Shown here piece after piece: positions 16,496 through 29,175 of a stretch of DNA of 64,000 nucleotides; within the stretch, counting starts at the first letter, position 1, and each line of letters opens with the position of its first letter. The translations under genes and the position numbers were made by a program. The stretch comes from Gordonia sp. 'Campus' (GTDB taxonomy: Bacteria; Actinomycetota; Actinomycetes; Mycobacteriales; Mycobacteriaceae): positions 1 through 64,000 of the forward strand of contig NZ_JAKOIW010000012.1 in assembly GCF_022206305.1 (NCBI RefSeq). Reading direction: 5' to 3'. The notes under the pieces are model-generated. The model was not told the DNA's origin. It saw only the letters and a program-made list of their open reading frames with translations, and searched no databases.

Positions 16496-16568
16496 TGGAG
16501 CCTAGGAGATTCGAACTCCTGACATCTGCCTTGCAAAGGCAGCGCTCTACCAACTGAGCTAAGGCCCC
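16496..16568 (-). tRNA. alaT: tRNA-Ala (anticodon TGC)
   Basis: 73-nt cloverleaf: acceptor GGGGCCT pairs with AGGCTCC, the anticodon arm reads CTGCC-TTTGCAA-GGCAG, and the T-arm contains GTTCGAATC. The discriminator is A and CCA is encoded directly after (16495-16493). It follows tRNA-Ile on the same strand, as beside gyrA in mycobacteria (ileT, alaT). Confidence 0.97.
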
Positions 16569-16629
16569 GTGCCGTACCGGATCGGTTCGGCGGGATGCGA
16601 ATTCCGATGTCCGAAAACATCTGTCGCAG

Positions 16630-16703
16630 TGGGCCTAGGAGGACTTGAACCTCCGACCTCTTCGTTATCAGCGAAGCGCTCTAACCGCCTGAGCTATAGG
16701 CCC
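16630..16703 (-). tRNA. ileT: tRNA-Ile (anticodon GAT)
   Basis: 74-nt cloverleaf: acceptor GGGCCTA pairs with TAGGCCC, anticodon arm CTTCG-CTGATAA-CGAAG, T-arm with GTTCAAGTC. It lies 61 bases upstream of tRNA-Ala and downstream of the DUF3566 gene on the same strand. Confidence 0.97.
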
Positions 16704-16770
16704 TTGAACCGAGGAGTGAGATTACCCGACTGAAGCCCCAACCAACAAAACGGCTGGTCAGGGGCGTGGT

Positions 16771-17703
16771 TCAGTCGAGGTCCGCGAGAGTCACCTCGGC
16801 CCCGCCGACGAGGTCGGCGCAGATGTTGTAGATGTAGCTGCCGATGGTCGCGAGGGCTGTCAGCAGGATGGCGTTGATGGCCCCCAGGAGCGCCGCTGCG
16901 CCGAAGACGGTACCGGCGCCGATGACGTCACCACTCGCGCTCGATTCGTCGGCGACGAGCGTTCCGAAGCTGTTGTTGACCTGGTCCCACACACCCATGC
17001 CGTCGAGGATCAGGTACAGCACGGCGACGGAGATCATCCAGATGAAGAATCCGACCACCGACAGCACGGCCGCGATCTTGAACGTCGCCCACGGATCGAT
17101 CCGACGGACCTGGACCGACGCCCGCAGTGCTGTTCCCGCGGCGAGTACCTGACGCGGGGCCGACCGCGGCGACGCCTTCGCAGGGGCTGCTGCGGGCGTC
17201 TGCGGTGTCTCGGGCGAACGCTTGAGATCGGCGGTGTGGTGGATCTGGTCGAGGTCGGGCAGATCACTGTCGGGCAGGTGCCCGCGGTCGATCGTGCTCG
17301 TCGGCGATTCCACGAAGCCCGGCTCCTCGGTGGCCGTCGCCCCGCCGGGTCGGCGCGGGTTGTCCAGCTTGGTCACCGGTGCCTGCTGACCGCTCATGCT
17401 GGCGGCGGCGGTTCCGCTGTTGGTGACGACCCCGCGCGGCGGCGGGCCGCCACGATTCTCCTGCGGCGGGCCGCCACGATTGTCCTGCGGACCCGGGCCG
17501 CCACCGTTCTCCTGCGGCCCGGACCGGCCTTGGTCGTCGCGTGCGAACGACTCGGTCGGCGCGGCCGACCCGTTGTCGGCCGGCCCACGCTGCCAGGGCG
17601 GCACCAGTCCCCCGCTCGGGGTCCCAGTTCCGGGGCCCGCCGGTCCTCCGGCCGGGCGCCCGTTCTGGTCCTGTTGCGGCTCGTTCGGTGTGCTCACAGG
17701 CAT
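16771..17703 (-). CDS. DUF3566 membrane protein (Rv0007-like)
   Basis: 310 aa. The first ~190 residues are Pro/Gly/Gln-rich and disordered, with repeats such as QDNRGGPPQENRGGPP. The C-terminal DUF3566 part starts at VQVRRIDPWATFKIA and has two membrane helices (about 215-237 and 268-292). It directly follows gyrA, the place of Rv0007 in M. tuberculosis. Function unknown; a division or envelope role has been proposed for neighbours in this region. Confidence 0.85.
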   Translation of the reverse strand: MPVSTPNEPQQDQNGRPAGGPAGPGTGTPSGGLVPPWQRGPADNGSAAPTESFARDDQGRSGPQENGGGPGPQDNRGGPPQENRGGPPPRGVVTNSGTAAASMSGQQAPVTKLDNPRRPGGATATEEPGFVESPTSTIDRGHLPDSDLPDLDQIHHTADLKRSPETPQTPAAAPAKASPRSAPRQVLAAGTALRASVQVRRIDPWATFKIAAVLSVVGFFIWMISVAVLYLILDGMGVWDQVNNSFGTLVADESSASGDVIGAGTVFGAAALLGAINAILLTALATIGSYIYNICADLVGGAEVTLADLD

Positions 17704-17818
17704 TCCCTCACTCAGGCGTCACTGACTTTTGCCTCGATCGGCGTCGGCTCGACGGGTCGTCCGGGTGGACGGTCACCGTCACCGACTGGTCGAGAAACAG
17801 TGATGCTCACCCTATCGC

Positions 17819-20308
17819 CTACGACGAGACCTCGGTCTCGTCCGGCTCGTCGGCGTTGCGGGCGATGGCGATGACCGTCGTGCCCTCGTCGATGTTCATC
17901 AGACGCACGCCCTTGGTCTGCCGGCCGGCCTTGCGCACCGACTTCGCGGTGGTGCGGATGACTCCACCGCCGGACGTGATCGCGTACAGCTCGGAGTCGT
18001 CGTCGACGATGAGCGCACCGATCAGTTCACCGCGCCGGCGATCGTGGGCGATGGTCAGCACACCCTTGCCGCCGCGCCCCTGGACCGGGTAGTCGTCCAT
18101 GCCCGTCCGCTTGGCGTAACCGCCGGAGGTCGCCACCAGGAGATAGGTGCCGTCGCGGACGACGTTGAGCGACAACAGGGTGTCGTCGGTGTTGAAGCGC
18201 ATGCCCTGCACGCCGGAGGTCTGCCGGCCCATCGGACGCAGCGCCTCGTCGTCGGCGTGGAAGCGGATCGACTGTCCCTTCTGGGACACGAGCAGCAGAT
18301 CGTCGTCGGCACTGCACAATTGGGCGCCGACGAGCTCGTCCTCGCCACGGAGGTTGATCGCGGCGATGCCTCCGGAGCGGTTGGAGTCGAAGTCCACCAG
18401 GCGCGACTTCTTCACCAGGCCGTTGCGGGTGGCCAGCACGAGATACGGGGCGTCCTCGTAGGTCTTGAGCTGGATGACCTGTGCGATCCGTTCCTCCGGC
18501 TGGAAGGCGAGGAGGTTGGCGACGTGCTGTCCGCGGGCGGTGCGGTTGGCCTCGGGCAGTTCGTACGCCTTGGCCCGGTAGACGCGACCCTTGGTGGTGA
18601 AGAACAGGATCCAGTCGTGGGTCGAGCACACGAAGAAGTGCTTGACGATGTCGTCCTGCTTGAGGCCGGCACCCTGGACGCCCTTGCCGCCGCGTCGCTG
18701 GCTGCGGTAGAGGTCGGTCTTGGTGCGCTTGGCGTAACCGGTCTCGGTGATCGTGACGACCACGTCCTCGCGAGCGATGAGGTCTTCGTCGCTGACGTCG
18801 CCGTCGGCCGCGATGATCTTGGTCCGACGCTCGTCGCCGTACTTGTCGACGACCTCCTTGAGTTCGTCGCGCACGATGGCCCGCTGACGCTCGGGCCGGT
18901 CGAGGATGTCCTTGTAGTCGGCGATCTCGAGTTCGATCTCGGCGAGTTCGTCGACGATCTTCTGCCGCTCCAGTGCGGACAGTCGGCGGAGCTGCATCGC
19001 GAGGATCGCGTCGGCCTGGATCTCGTCGATGTCGAGGAGGTCGATCAGGCCGGTGCGTGCGGTCTCGGTGTTCGCCGACCGACGGATCAGGGCGATCACC
19101 TCGTCAAGCGCGTCAAGGGCTTTCACGAGACCGCGCAGGATGTGGGCGCGTTCCTCGGCCTTGCGCAACCGGTACCGCGTGCGACGCACGATGACGTCGA
19201 TCTGGTGCGCCACGTAGTAGCGGATCATCTGGTCGAGACGCAGTGTGCGCGGCACGCCGTCGACGATGGACAGCATGTTGGCGCCGAAGCTGGTCTGCAG
19301 CTGGCTGTGCTTGTAGAGGTTGTTCAGGACCACCTTGGCGACCGCGTCACGACGCAGGGTCACCACGATGCGCATACCGACGCGGTCCGAGGACTGATCC
19401 TCGATCCGACTGATGCCCTTGAGCTTTCCCTCGTTGACCTGCTCGGCGATCGACTGGATCAGGTTGTCCGGGTTGACCTGGTACGGCAACTCGGTGACCA
19501 CCAGCGTGGTGGATCCCTTGTTCTCCTCGATGTCGACGACGCTGCGCATCCGGATGCTGCCGCGCCCGGTCGTGTAGGCGTCCTTGATGCCCTGGCTGCC
19601 GACGATCAGTCCGGCCGTGGGGAAATCGGGGCCCTTGATGCACTCCATGCAGGCGGCGAGGGTGGTCTCGTCGTCGGCGTCGTGGTTCTCCAGTGCCCAG
19701 AACACCGCATCGGCGACCTCATTGAGGTTGTGCGGAGGCATGTTGGTCGCCATGCCGACCGCGATACCGCCGGAACCGTTGATCAGCAGGTTCGGGATGC
19801 GCGACGGCAACACCGTCGGCTCGTTGGTCTTGCCGTCGTAGTTGGGGACGAAATCGACTGTCTCCTCGGTGATGTCACGCAACATCTCCATGGCGAGCGG
19901 CGTGAGGCGCGCCTCGGTGTACCGCATCGCGGCCGCACCGTCGTTGCCGCGCGAGCCGAAGTTGCCCTGCCCGTCGATGAGGGGGTAGCGCATCGACCAC
20001 GGCTGGGCGAGTCGGACGAGGGCGTCGTAGATCGCGGTGTCGCCGTGCGGGTGGTAGTTACCCATCGTCTCCGCAACGGGTTTCGCCGACTTCACATAGC
20101 TGCGGTCCGGCCGGAAACCCGCGTCGAAGGATGCGTACAGCAGGCGGCGGTGCACCGGCTTGAGGCCGTCGCGCACCTCGGGGAGCGCTCGCCCCACGAT
20201 CACGCTCATGGCGTAGTCGATGTAGCTCTTCTGCATCTCCTGCCCGAGATCGACAGGTTCGATGCGATCGCCTTCGCCTCCGGCGGGCGGCAGTGTGGTG
20301 TCAGTCAT
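17819..20308 (-). CDS. gyrA: DNA gyrase subunit A
   Basis: 829 aa. DNA-cleaving subunit of gyrase (A2B2), which adds negative supercoils using ATP. The N-terminal winged-helix part has [19 protein letters not shown] and the catalytic Tyr in [13 protein letters not shown]. The quinolone region reads [14 protein letters not shown]: Thr stands where M. tuberculosis has Ala90. The C-terminal beta-pinwheel includes the GyrA box [10 protein letters not shown]. It lies 44 bases downstream of gyrB in one operon. Confidence 0.98.
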   Translation of the reverse strand: MTDTTLPPAGGEGDRIEPVDLGQEMQKSYIDYAMSVIVGRALPEVRDGLKPVHRRLLYASFDAGFRPDRSYVKSAKPVAETMGNYHPHGDTAIYDALVRLAQPWSMRYPLIDGQGNFGSRGNDGAAAMRYTEARLTPLAMEMLRDITEETVDFVPNYDGKTNEPTVLPSRIPNLLINGSGGIAVGMATNMPPHNLNEVADAVFWALENHDADDETTLAACMECIKGPDFPTAGLIVGSQGIKDAYTTGRGSIRMRSVVDIEENKGSTTLVVTELPYQVNPDNLIQSIAEQVNEGKLKGISRIEDQSSDRVGMRIVVTLRRDAVAKVVLNNLYKHSQLQTSFGANMLSIVDGVPRTLRLDQMIRYYVAHQIDVIVRRTRYRLRKAEERAHILRGLVKALDALDEVIALIRRSANTETARTGLIDLLDIDEIQADAILAMQLRRLSALERQKIVDELAEIELEIADYKDILDRPERQRAIVRDELKEVVDKYGDERRTKIIAADGDVSDEDLIAREDVVVTITETGYAKRTKTDLYRSQRRGGKGVQGAGLKQDDIVKHFFVCSTHDWILFFTTKGRVYRAKAYELPEANRTARGQHVANLLAFQPEERIAQVIQLKTYEDAPYLVLATRNGLVKKSRLVDFDSNRSGGIAAINLRGEDELVGAQLCSADDDLLLVSQKGQSIRFHADDEALRPMGRQTSGVQGMRFNTDDTLLSLNVVRDGTYLLVATSGGYAKRTGMDDYPVQGRGGKGVLTIAHDRRRGELIGALIVDDDSELYAITSGGGVIRTTAKSVRKAGRQTKGVRLMNIDEGTTVIAIARNADEPDETEVSS

Positions 20309-20352
20309 TGTGTGTTCTTTCTGCGATCACTACGAATCGAGACGATCCGTGA

Positions 20353-22761
<2,409 letters not shown>

Positions 22762-23370
22762 TCAGCCGTAGGTGTCGCGTGGTCCGCGGCCGCGGACGTG
22801 GCGTTCGCCCTTCCGCCACGACGGACCCTTCGGCCCGAGGATCCGCAGGGACGTCACCTGACCGTGCCCGATGGCCGCCGCGATCTTGGCCAGGATCTGC
22901 GACTGCACGTATCGCAGTTGCGTCGCCCACGCCGTCGATTCGGCTTGCACGTGAAGAACGTTGTCGCGCAGGGCAACCGGCTGGGCGTGCGCGGCGATGT
23001 CGGAGCCCACGATCTGCTCCCACATACCGAAGAGCGTGCCCTCGCCGATCTTCTCCTGCCATCCGCGGTCTTTGGCGAGACCCCCGACGAGCCGGCCGAA
23101 GGGCTGCGGATCCCGGGCATCGGGGCCGGATCCGGACCAGCGTCGACGCCCCTGCGAGCCGCGCGGCACCCGGCGCACCGGCGACGCGCGACCCCGGCCC
23201 ACCGATTTTCCTGCCGCGCGGGCCTGCGCCCTGGCCTCCTCGAGGGCCTTGCGGGCGCGTTCATATCCGCCGAGTTCGCCCGGCGGCGTCGGGCGCGGCG
23301 CGGGCTCTACCGGGTCCGAGCCCGAGCCGCCTGCGGGCGCGCCGCGGTCGGGGTTCGCGTCCTCACTCAT
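22762..23370 (-). CDS. dciA: DciA (DUF721), replicative helicase loader/operator
   Basis: 202 aa. Basic, Gly/Arg-rich N-terminal half, then the DUF721 domain (about 100-190) with GTLFGMWEQIVGSDIAAHAQP and LRYVQSQILAKI. DciA helps load the DnaB helicase at origins in bacteria that lack DnaC/DnaI; Rv0004 is its counterpart. ATG 23370 overlaps the recF stop by 8 bases, so translation is coupled. Confidence 0.9.
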   Translation of the reverse strand: MSEDANPDRGAPAGGSGSDPVEPAPRPTPPGELGGYERARKALEEARAQARAAGKSVGRGRASPVRRVPRGSQGRRRWSGSGPDARDPQPFGRLVGGLAKDRGWQEKIGEGTLFGMWEQIVGSDIAAHAQPVALRDNVLHVQAESTAWATQLRYVQSQILAKIAAAIGHGQVTSLRILGPKGPSWRKGERHVRGRGPRDTYG

Positions 23371-24595
23371 CCGAGACCCCCGTGTCCGACTGCACCCGCT
23401 CCGACTGCACCGGCTCCGACTCCACCGTCGCCACTGCGGACTGGACGACGACCTCGGATCGGCGACCGGTCTCGTCGTCGATGACGTCGACACCGATCCG
23501 ACGGCCGCCGATCTCACCCGGGATGTCCTCGGCGACGGCGGCGGTGATGAGGAGTTGCTCGGCGCCTGCGGTGAACTCGACGAGCTTCGCGCGGCGTTTG
23601 GCGTCGAGTTCGGCGAAGACGTCGTCGAGCATGATGACCGGCTCCACACCTTCCGCCCGGGTCAGCTCGACGGAACCCAGGCGGAGCGCCAGCGCGAGCG
23701 ACCACGATTCACCATGTGAAGCAAAGCCTTTCGCAACATCGCTGCCGAGGACGATGTCGATGTCGTCGCGATGCGGGCCCACCAGGCACATACCGCGCTC
23801 GATCTCCTTGTCGCGCAACTCCACCAGCCGAGTGGCCAGCGCGTCGCCGATCGCCTCGGGTGTGGTCTCCTCGAACTCGAGGCCACCGGACGCGCGGTAC
23901 CGCAGCGTCGCCGGACGGGAGTGCGGCGCGATCGAGGCATATGAACCGGTGAAATGTGGTTCGAGCTCACCGAGCACTGCGAGCCGCGCAGCGGTCACCT
24001 GACCGCCGAGTTCGGCGAGCTGCCCGTCCCAGACGTCGAGCGTGCTGATGATCGAATCCGCTTGTTCCCCACCGCGTCTCATGGCTGAAGCAGCGGTCTT
24101 GAGCAGTGCCGAACGCTGCCGTAGGACGCGGTCGTAGTCGGCACGGGCCGCCACCCACCGCGGGCCGCGCTGAGCGACGAGCTCGTCGATGAAACGTCTG
24201 CGGTCGCCGGGATCCCCGCGCACGAGGGAGAGATCCTCCGGTGCGAAGAGGACCGCCCGAAGGATCCCCAGCAGATCACGGGGACGACGCGCCGGGCTGC
24301 GATTGATCGACGCCTTGTTGGCACCGTCGGCGTTGATGCGCAGCTCGGCGGTCAACTCGCGGCCGTCGTTCTCGACCGTCGCGGTGACCAGCGCCGAGGT
24401 CGATCCCGCATGTACGAGCGGGGCATCGGAACTCACGCGGTGCGAACGCAGGGTCGCGAGATAGAACAGGGCCTCGAGCAGGTTAGTCTTGCCGAAACCG
24501 TTGCGCCCGGTGAAGACCGTCGCCCCGGTCTCGAGCTCGAGATCAGCGGCCTGCCAGGACCGGAAATCCCTCAGGTGGAGTTCACGAACGAACAT
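23363..24595 (-). CDS. recF: DNA replication and repair protein RecF
   Basis: 410 aa. SMC-like ATPase: Walker A GRNGFGKTN near residue 30 and a Walker B with VIMLDDVFAELDAKRR near the C-terminus. RecF with RecO/RecR loads RecA at single-strand gaps. The C-terminal ~45 residues contain the repetitive run SEPVQSERVQSD, an extension beyond the core. It lies 55 bases after dnaN in the order dnaN-recF-dciA-gyrB. Confidence 0.96.
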   Translation of the reverse strand: MFVRELHLRDFRSWQAADLELETGATVFTGRNGFGKTNLLEALFYLATLRSHRVSSDAPLVHAGSTSALVTATVENDGRELTAELRINADGANKASINRSPARRPRDLLGILRAVLFAPEDLSLVRGDPGDRRRFIDELVAQRGPRWVAARADYDRVLRQRSALLKTAASAMRRGGEQADSIISTLDVWDGQLAELGGQVTAARLAVLGELEPHFTGSYASIAPHSRPATLRYRASGGLEFEETTPEAIGDALATRLVELRDKEIERGMCLVGPHRDDIDIVLGSDVAKGFASHGESWSLALALRLGSVELTRAEGVEPVIMLDDVFAELDAKRRAKLVEFTAGAEQLLITAAVAEDIPGEIGGRRIGVDVIDDETGRRSEVVVQSAVATVESEPVQSERVQSDTGVSDE

Positions 24596-24650
24596 GAGCC
24601 GCTCTCGATGACGACCAGGACGACGAGGGCACGGATGCCGGCGCGGTCCG

Positions 24651-25820
24651 TCAGCCCGGGAGGCGAACGGGCATCAGCAGATAGCTGAACGCGCTCTCGG
24701 GTGCGACGAAAGCTCCGGACTCGTCGGCGACGGCATCCTCGCCGCTCGCGGGACGCAGCACGGCGGGACGGCTGGGCGTGGTGAACCCGAAGTCCACGGC
24801 GTCGGCGTTGATCGCGGACAGCCCGTCCTGCAGATAGCCGGGATTGAAGGCGATCGTCAGGGGCTCACCCTGGAACGACACGGGCAGTTCCTCCTCGGCC
24901 TTACCCGCCTCGTCGCCGCCGGCGGTGAGCAGCACGGATCCCTCGGTGAACTCCATCCGGACCTGCGCGCCGCGCTCGGCGACCAGGGCGACACGGCGGA
25001 TCGCCTCGATCAGCGGCGCGCTGTCGATGGTCGCGACCGCGGTGTGACTGGCCGGGAGCAGCTGACGGAACTTCGGGAACTCCGCGTCGAGAAGACGCGT
25101 GGTGGTCTTCTTGGTCTCACCGAGGATGCCGAGGATGCCGTCGGAGCCGATGGCCGCACCGCCGCCGAAAGCCAGCGACACGACGCCGGTACCTTCCGAG
25201 CCCGCGGTCTTCGCGCTCTCCGAGAGTGTCTTCGCCGGGACGAGAACTGCGCCCTTGGTATCGGGATCGGAAGGCTCCCACTGCAATTCACGAACGGCGA
25301 GGCGGAAGCGGTCGGTCGCGGCGAGCACGACGGAGTTGCCCTCGATCTCGACGCGGACGCCGGTCAGCATCGGGAGAGTGTCGTCTTTGCCCGCGGCCAC
25401 CGCGACCTGGGAGATCGCCTCGGCGAACAGCTGCGACGGGATCGTGCCGGTGATCTGCGGTACGTCGGGCAGCTGCGGGTAGTCCTCGACCGGCATGGTC
25501 GGCAGGGAGAACTTCGCGCTACCGCAGGTGATGGCCACCCGCGACCCGTCGAGGGTCACGTCGACCGGCTTGTTGGGCAGGGCCTTGGTGATGTCGGCGA
25601 GAAGCCGGCCGGAGACGAGCACCTGTCCGGGCTCGGCGACCTCGGCACCGAGGTTCTCCTGGGCGGAGACCTCGTAGTCGAAGCCCGAGACGGTCAGTCC
25701 GGTCTCGCCGACGTTGAGCACCACACAGCCGAGGACCGGGACGGGCGGACGAGACGGCAGGCTGCGGGCGACCCAGGCGACGGAATCAGCGAACTCGTCA
25801 CGCGCGACACGAAACTTCAT
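24651..25820 (-). CDS. dnaN: DNA polymerase III sliding clamp (beta subunit)
   Basis: 389 aa, three clamp domains; N-terminus [21 protein letters not shown] and conserved C-terminal end [12 protein letters not shown]. The ring-shaped dimer tethers polymerase III to DNA. ATG 25820 follows a GGGAGG-like site. The gap between this start and dnaA holds the probable origin. Confidence 0.98.
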   Translation of the reverse strand: MKFRVARDEFADSVAWVARSLPSRPPVPVLGCVVLNVGETGLTVSGFDYEVSAQENLGAEVAEPGQVLVSGRLLADITKALPNKPVDVTLDGSRVAITCGSAKFSLPTMPVEDYPQLPDVPQITGTIPSQLFAEAISQVAVAAGKDDTLPMLTGVRVEIEGNSVVLAATDRFRLAVRELQWEPSDPDTKGAVLVPAKTLSESAKTAGSEGTGVVSLAFGGGAAIGSDGILGILGETKKTTTRLLDAEFPKFRQLLPASHTAVATIDSAPLIEAIRRVALVAERGAQVRMEFTEGSVLLTAGGDEAGKAEEELPVSFQGEPLTIAFNPGYLQDGLSAINADAVDFGFTTPSRPAVLRPASGEDAVADESGAFVAPESAFSYLLMPVRLPG

Positions 25821-26541
25821 GCTGGGAGGTTGCCCTTCTCTCGTCTGGTTCCCGCCTGGACCACCGATGCACGGACCACTGAGTCGACGCCTTCGTCGGC
25901 CGGTCGGTCATCGGTGGATCTCACATCCGGGAATCCCACTGTAGAACGCCGCCACCGATGCCGGGATGGTTGGGGCCAAGTCGAGCCGTCGTCGACGCAG
26001 GGCCGAGCGGCCGGCACCGAGTGCCCTCTGTGCACAGTCCTTCTTACAAAAGATTCTCTTTAGAGAAGGATCCATCTCAGTAATAGGTCCTGTGGAATCT
26101 GTGGACAAGTACGGCATCGGGCCTGTCCGGACGGGTGCGGACGTGTGCATGACCGGTGGAGCAACGTCGAGCGGATCCGACCGCCGGTGTGGAGTTTTCT
26201 TGTTGTTCGCGATCCGTCCACTGTCGGTGCACATCCCCGCCCCGGTTATCCCGAGGGTGGTCCACAGGGTGTGATGCCGGGAAATAGCCGGATCCGGGCT
26301 CGTCGATTCGGCAGGCGGACAGCCGTAGTGGGCCCGCTGACCCTCGACCCGAGAGACAGACTTGGCATCCGTTGCCCTGTCTGTAGTACGCCCGGCGTCT
26401 GTCGTATCGCTGCTGTCTCTCGTACCGCCTCGAGGACGTCGCATGGTCGTGGCCGCAGACGAACGCACCCCCGGGCCGCGTGGGCGTCGGGGGTGCGGGA
26501 TCCGGGCGCGAAGGCCTCAGAAGAGAACGAGGAAGCGGGAA
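25821..26541. other. Probable chromosomal origin (oriC), dnaA-dnaN intergenic region
   Basis: 721 bp without a gene, in the place of oriC in mycobacteria. A perfect reverse DnaA box TGTGGACAA is at 26100-26108. A one-mismatch box TGGTCCACA is at 26258-26266, with weaker relatives at 26030-26038 and 26091-26099. Upstream of the perfect box, 26043-26068 is unusually AT-rich for this genome and includes the palindrome TTCTCT-TT-AGAGAA (26054-26067), a plausible unwinding element. Few exact boxes is usual for this order. The dnaA end carries a terminator. Confidence 0.75.
26464..26497 (-). terminator. Terminator of dnaA
   Basis: 9-bp stem CGCACCCCC (26464-26472) with GGGGGTGCG (26489-26497) and a 16-base loop, 45 bases downstream of the dnaA stop on its strand. 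Confidence 0.6.
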
Positions 26542-28053
26542 CTAGCCGACGGCCCGTTGCTTGATTCGGGCGGTGAGTTCCTGGACGTGGTCGTACACAC
26601 GACGCCGTTCGGCCATCTCCTTGCGGATCTTGCGTTCGGCGTACATCACCGTCGTGTGGTCGCGGTCGAAGGTCTCCCCGATCTTCGGCAACGACAGGTC
26701 GGTCAGCTCCCGGCACAGGTACATCGAGATCTGGCGGGCCTGCGCGATCGACCGGGTCTTGCCCGGGCCCCGCAGTTCCTCGATCGAGATGTCGAAGTAC
26801 TCGGCGGTGATGGCGAGGATGCTGGCGGCGCTGACCTCGAGCGTGCCCGAGTTGGGCAGCAGGGCCTGGAGAACGACGTCGGCGAGTGACTTGTCGAGTG
26901 CGGCGTCGTTCAGCGAGGCGAACGCGGTGACCCGGATCAGCGCGCCTTCGAGCTCGCGGATGTTGCGCTCGATCTTCGACGCGATGAGCTCCAGCACGTC
27001 GTCGGGCACCGCGATGTTGTCCATCTGCGCCTTCTTGCGGAGGATCGCGATGCGCGTCTCCAGATCGGGCGGCTGGACGTCGGTGATGAGACCCCACTCG
27101 AACCGGGTACGAAGCCGGTCTTCAAGTGTCGCAAGCTGTTTCGGAGGACGGTCCGACGAGATGACGATCTGCTTGCTCGCATTGTGCAGCGTGTTGAAGG
27201 TGTGGAAGAACTCCTCCTGGATACCTTCTTTGCCGACGAGGAACTGGATGTCGTCCACGAGCAGGACATCGACATCGCGATAGCGCCGCTTGAACGCGAC
27301 CCGCCGGTCGTCACGCAGCGAGTTGATGAAGTCGTTGGTGAACTCTTCGGTGGACACGTATTTGACCCGCATACCCGGGAACAGGCGCTGGGCGTAGTGA
27401 CCGGCCGCGTGCAGCAGATGCGTCTTGCCGAGGCCGGACTCGCCCCAGATGAACAACGGGTTGTAGGCCCGGGCCGGCGCCTCGGAGACCGCGACCGCCG
27501 ATGCATGCGCGAAGCGGTTCGACGCACCGATGACGAAGGTGTCAAAGGTGTACTTGGGGTTGAGGTTTGCGCCGGGCGCCGGAGGTGTCGACGTCGGCCG
27601 CTCGGCGAAATACGACGCCCAGTCCCCCGAGGGACGCTGGGAGTCGGCGGCCGGTGCCGTCGCGAGCCCGGCACCCACGGGAGCAGCGGAGTAGTCGACG
27701 GCGGGAGCTGCGCTGGCCACGGGTCGGGCGTCGGGGACCGCAGGTGCTTCGGGGACCGGCTCGTCGTTCCGCGGCGTCGCGATCCGGACCCCCAGGTCGA
27801 CCGGTTCGTCGAGATGGCGGCTGAGGACCGAACGGATGGTCTCCCGAAGGTTGCGCTCGATCTGCTCCTGTACCAGTGCCGTCGGCACGGTCAGCAGGGC
27901 GAAGCCCTCGGTCAGGGTGAGGGGTCGAACCAGTGACAGCCACGCCTTCTGCTGGCGTGTCAGGGGTTCGTGGTCGCGTGCGGCTTCGTCGTCGTTGAGT
28001 TCGGCGACGACTTGCTGCCACACCTCGCCGAATGTGTCGCGGTCTGAAGTCAC
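26542..28053 (-). CDS. dnaA: Chromosomal replication initiator DnaA
   Basis: 503 aa from GTG 28053, chosen because AGGAGG (28067-28062) sits at proper spacing; longer readings run into the DnaA-box region. Domain I (1-90), a long Pro/Ala linker, then the AAA+ core with Walker [12 protein letters not shown] and Walker [11 protein letters not shown], and C-terminal domain IV with the DNA-binding signature [17 protein letters not shown]-DnaA melts oriC and starts replication. Confidence 0.98.
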   Translation of the reverse strand: MTSDRDTFGEVWQQVVAELNDDEAARDHEPLTRQQKAWLSLVRPLTLTEGFALLTVPTALVQEQIERNLRETIRSVLSRHLDEPVDLGVRIATPRNDEPVPEAPAVPDARPVASAAPAVDYSAAPVGAGLATAPAADSQRPSGDWASYFAERPTSTPPAPGANLNPKYTFDTFVIGASNRFAHASAVAVSEAPARAYNPLFIWGESGLGKTHLLHAAGHYAQRLFPGMRVKYVSTEEFTNDFINSLRDDRRVAFKRRYRDVDVLLVDDIQFLVGKEGIQEEFFHTFNTLHNASKQIVISSDRPPKQLATLEDRLRTRFEWGLITDVQPPDLETRIAILRKKAQMDNIAVPDDVLELIASKIERNIRELEGALIRVTAFASLNDAALDKSLADVVLQALLPNSGTLEVSAASILAITAEYFDISIEELRGPGKTRSIAQARQISMYLCRELTDLSLPKIGETFDRDHTTVMYAERKIRKEMAERRRVYDHVQELTARIKQRAVG

Positions 28054-28136
28054 AGGGCTGGCCTCCTGATGCGGAAAACTACCAGCGTTGACGAGAGCGA
28101 TGGCATCTGCGCTGCCGAGCCCATCTCTCCACAGGC

Positions 28137-28156
28137 TTATCCACACCTGTGTACAA
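28137..28156. promoter_or_regulatory. DnaA boxes upstream of dnaA
   Basis: TTATCCACA at 28137-28145 is an exact classical DnaA box. TGTGTACAA at 28148-28156 is a reverse box with one mismatch to TTGTCCACA, and CTCTCCACA at 28125-28133 is a weaker one. They lie between the dnaA promoter candidate and the GTG start, suited to autoregulation. Confidence 0.7.
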
Positions 28157-28240
28157 AGGTGACGACGAACTTGGGACTTTGGTCTGAGCCAGGTCCCCGA
28201 GGTGGTGCCTCGCACGGAGTGGTGGCCGACGCTTTGAGAG

Positions 28241-28269
28241 AACGTAACAGAGGTCCGGGTGGGTCACAA
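28241..28269 (-). promoter_or_regulatory. Candidate dnaA promoter
   Basis: On the minus strand: TTGTGA (28269-28264), 17-base spacer, TACGTT (28246-28241), a good actinobacterial -35/-10 pair about 190 bases before the GTG start. The leader it implies contains the DnaA boxes. Confidence 0.5.
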
Positions 28270-28367
28270 AGCGATCGGGACGTTTGACTCGGAACAACTG
28301 TTAAAGCCCCATGAGTGGTCCGGAACACAGCTGGTCGGAGCCGGTTCTGAGGCGACGATCGGCTCGT

Positions 28368-28396
28368 TTGATTTGAACGCGCGGTGTCAGTAGTCT
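28368..28396 (+). promoter_or_regulatory. Candidate rpmH operon promoter
   Basis: TTGATT (28368-28373), 17-base spacer, TAGTCT (28391-28396). It would give a leader of about 150 nt before rpmH. Confidence 0.5.
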
Positions 28397-28554
28397 CGAC
28401 TGGTCATCCAGGTTGCGGATTTGCGCGGCGATTCTTCGTGTTCGCCGACTCATCACCGACAACAGTTCGGCACCGTCCTGGATCAAAGACCAACGACAAG
28501 ATGTGGGTCACGCACGGGTAACCGGCGTGCGCACAGCGAGCACAAGGAGTTCCC

Positions 28555-28698
28555 GTGGCCAAGGGCAAGCGTACTTTCCAGCCGAACAACCGTCGTCGCG
28601 CACGCGTGCACGGTTTCCGTCTGCGCATGCGGACCCGCGCCGGCCGTGCGATCGTCAGCAGCCGTCGTACCAAGGGCCGCGCGAAGCTCACCGCCTGA
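28555..28698 (+). CDS. rpmH: Ribosomal protein L34
   Basis: 47 aa, start GTG 28555 after AAGGAG (28544-28549). Contains [22 protein letters not shown] and [11 protein letters not shown], the L34 signature. A small basic 50S protein, as usual first in the rpmH-rnpA-yidD-yidC-jag operon and divergent from dnaA. Confidence 0.98.
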   Translation: MAKGKRTFQPNNRRRARVHGFRLRMRTRAGRAIVSSRRTKGRAKLTA

Positions 28699-28743
28699 TC
28701 GTCGGCTCCTCACCGGATCTTCGCGGATCCGGTCGGCTGATCG

Positions 28744-29175
28744 ATGACTGCGCCCACTCATCGGATCTCACGTGGATCCGACTTCTCTCGCACCCTCAAG
28801 TCCGGTGCGAGGGTGAAGAGTCGTGACTTCTCCCTGCACGTCGCCGTGGTCGGGCATGAATGGCCCGACCCTCGAGGCGTACGACGCGACGTCGCGATGA
28901 CCGGCGGTCCCTGGCTGGGACTCGTCGTCAGCAAGTCCGTGGGCAATGCCGTCACCCGACATGCGGTGGCCCGGAGGCTGCGTGCCGCCTTCGCCGCCAC
29001 CCGGCATCTCTGTCCCGTTCCGGAGAGTTACGTCGTCATCCGTGCCCGCGGCAGCGCCTCGGACCGGAGCAGCCTCGAACTCGCCGACCAGTTGCGTGCG
29101 GCGTTCACGAGCCGGCGCATCGCCGGGCTCGCAGACGGCGTGCAGTTGTCCGGTGGAGTGGGCGCGCACCGATGA
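28744..29175 (+). CDS. rnpA: Ribonuclease P protein component
   Basis: 143 aa. The RNR motif appears as SVGNAVTRHAVARRLRAAF, with VVIRARGSA after it; RISRGSDFSRTLKSGARV is the typical N-terminal part. It binds the RNase P RNA and helps cut tRNA 5' leaders. The stop overlaps the yidD start by four bases (ATGA at 29172-29175). Confidence 0.93.
   Translation: MTAPTHRISRGSDFSRTLKSGARVKSRDFSLHVAVVGHEWPDPRGVRRDVAMTGGPWLGLVVSKSVGNAVTRHAVARRLRAAFAATRHLCPVPESYVVIRARGSASDRSSLELADQLRAAFTSRRIAGLADGVQLSGGVGAHR

Larger units (their letters stand above)
28054..28554. other. Divergent dnaA-rpmH control region
   Basis: About 500 bp with no gene. It holds a dnaA promoter candidate, a cluster of DnaA boxes before dnaA, and an rpmH promoter candidate, listed separately. 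The 28397-28543 segment forms the rpmH leader; I saw no clear RNA gene there. Confidence 0.6.

Noticed and set aside
16496-16703. tRNA genes as a phage or island attachment site
   Set aside because: No integrase gene and no direct repeat of a tRNA end was found nearby; the tRNA pair is in its conserved place beside gyrA.
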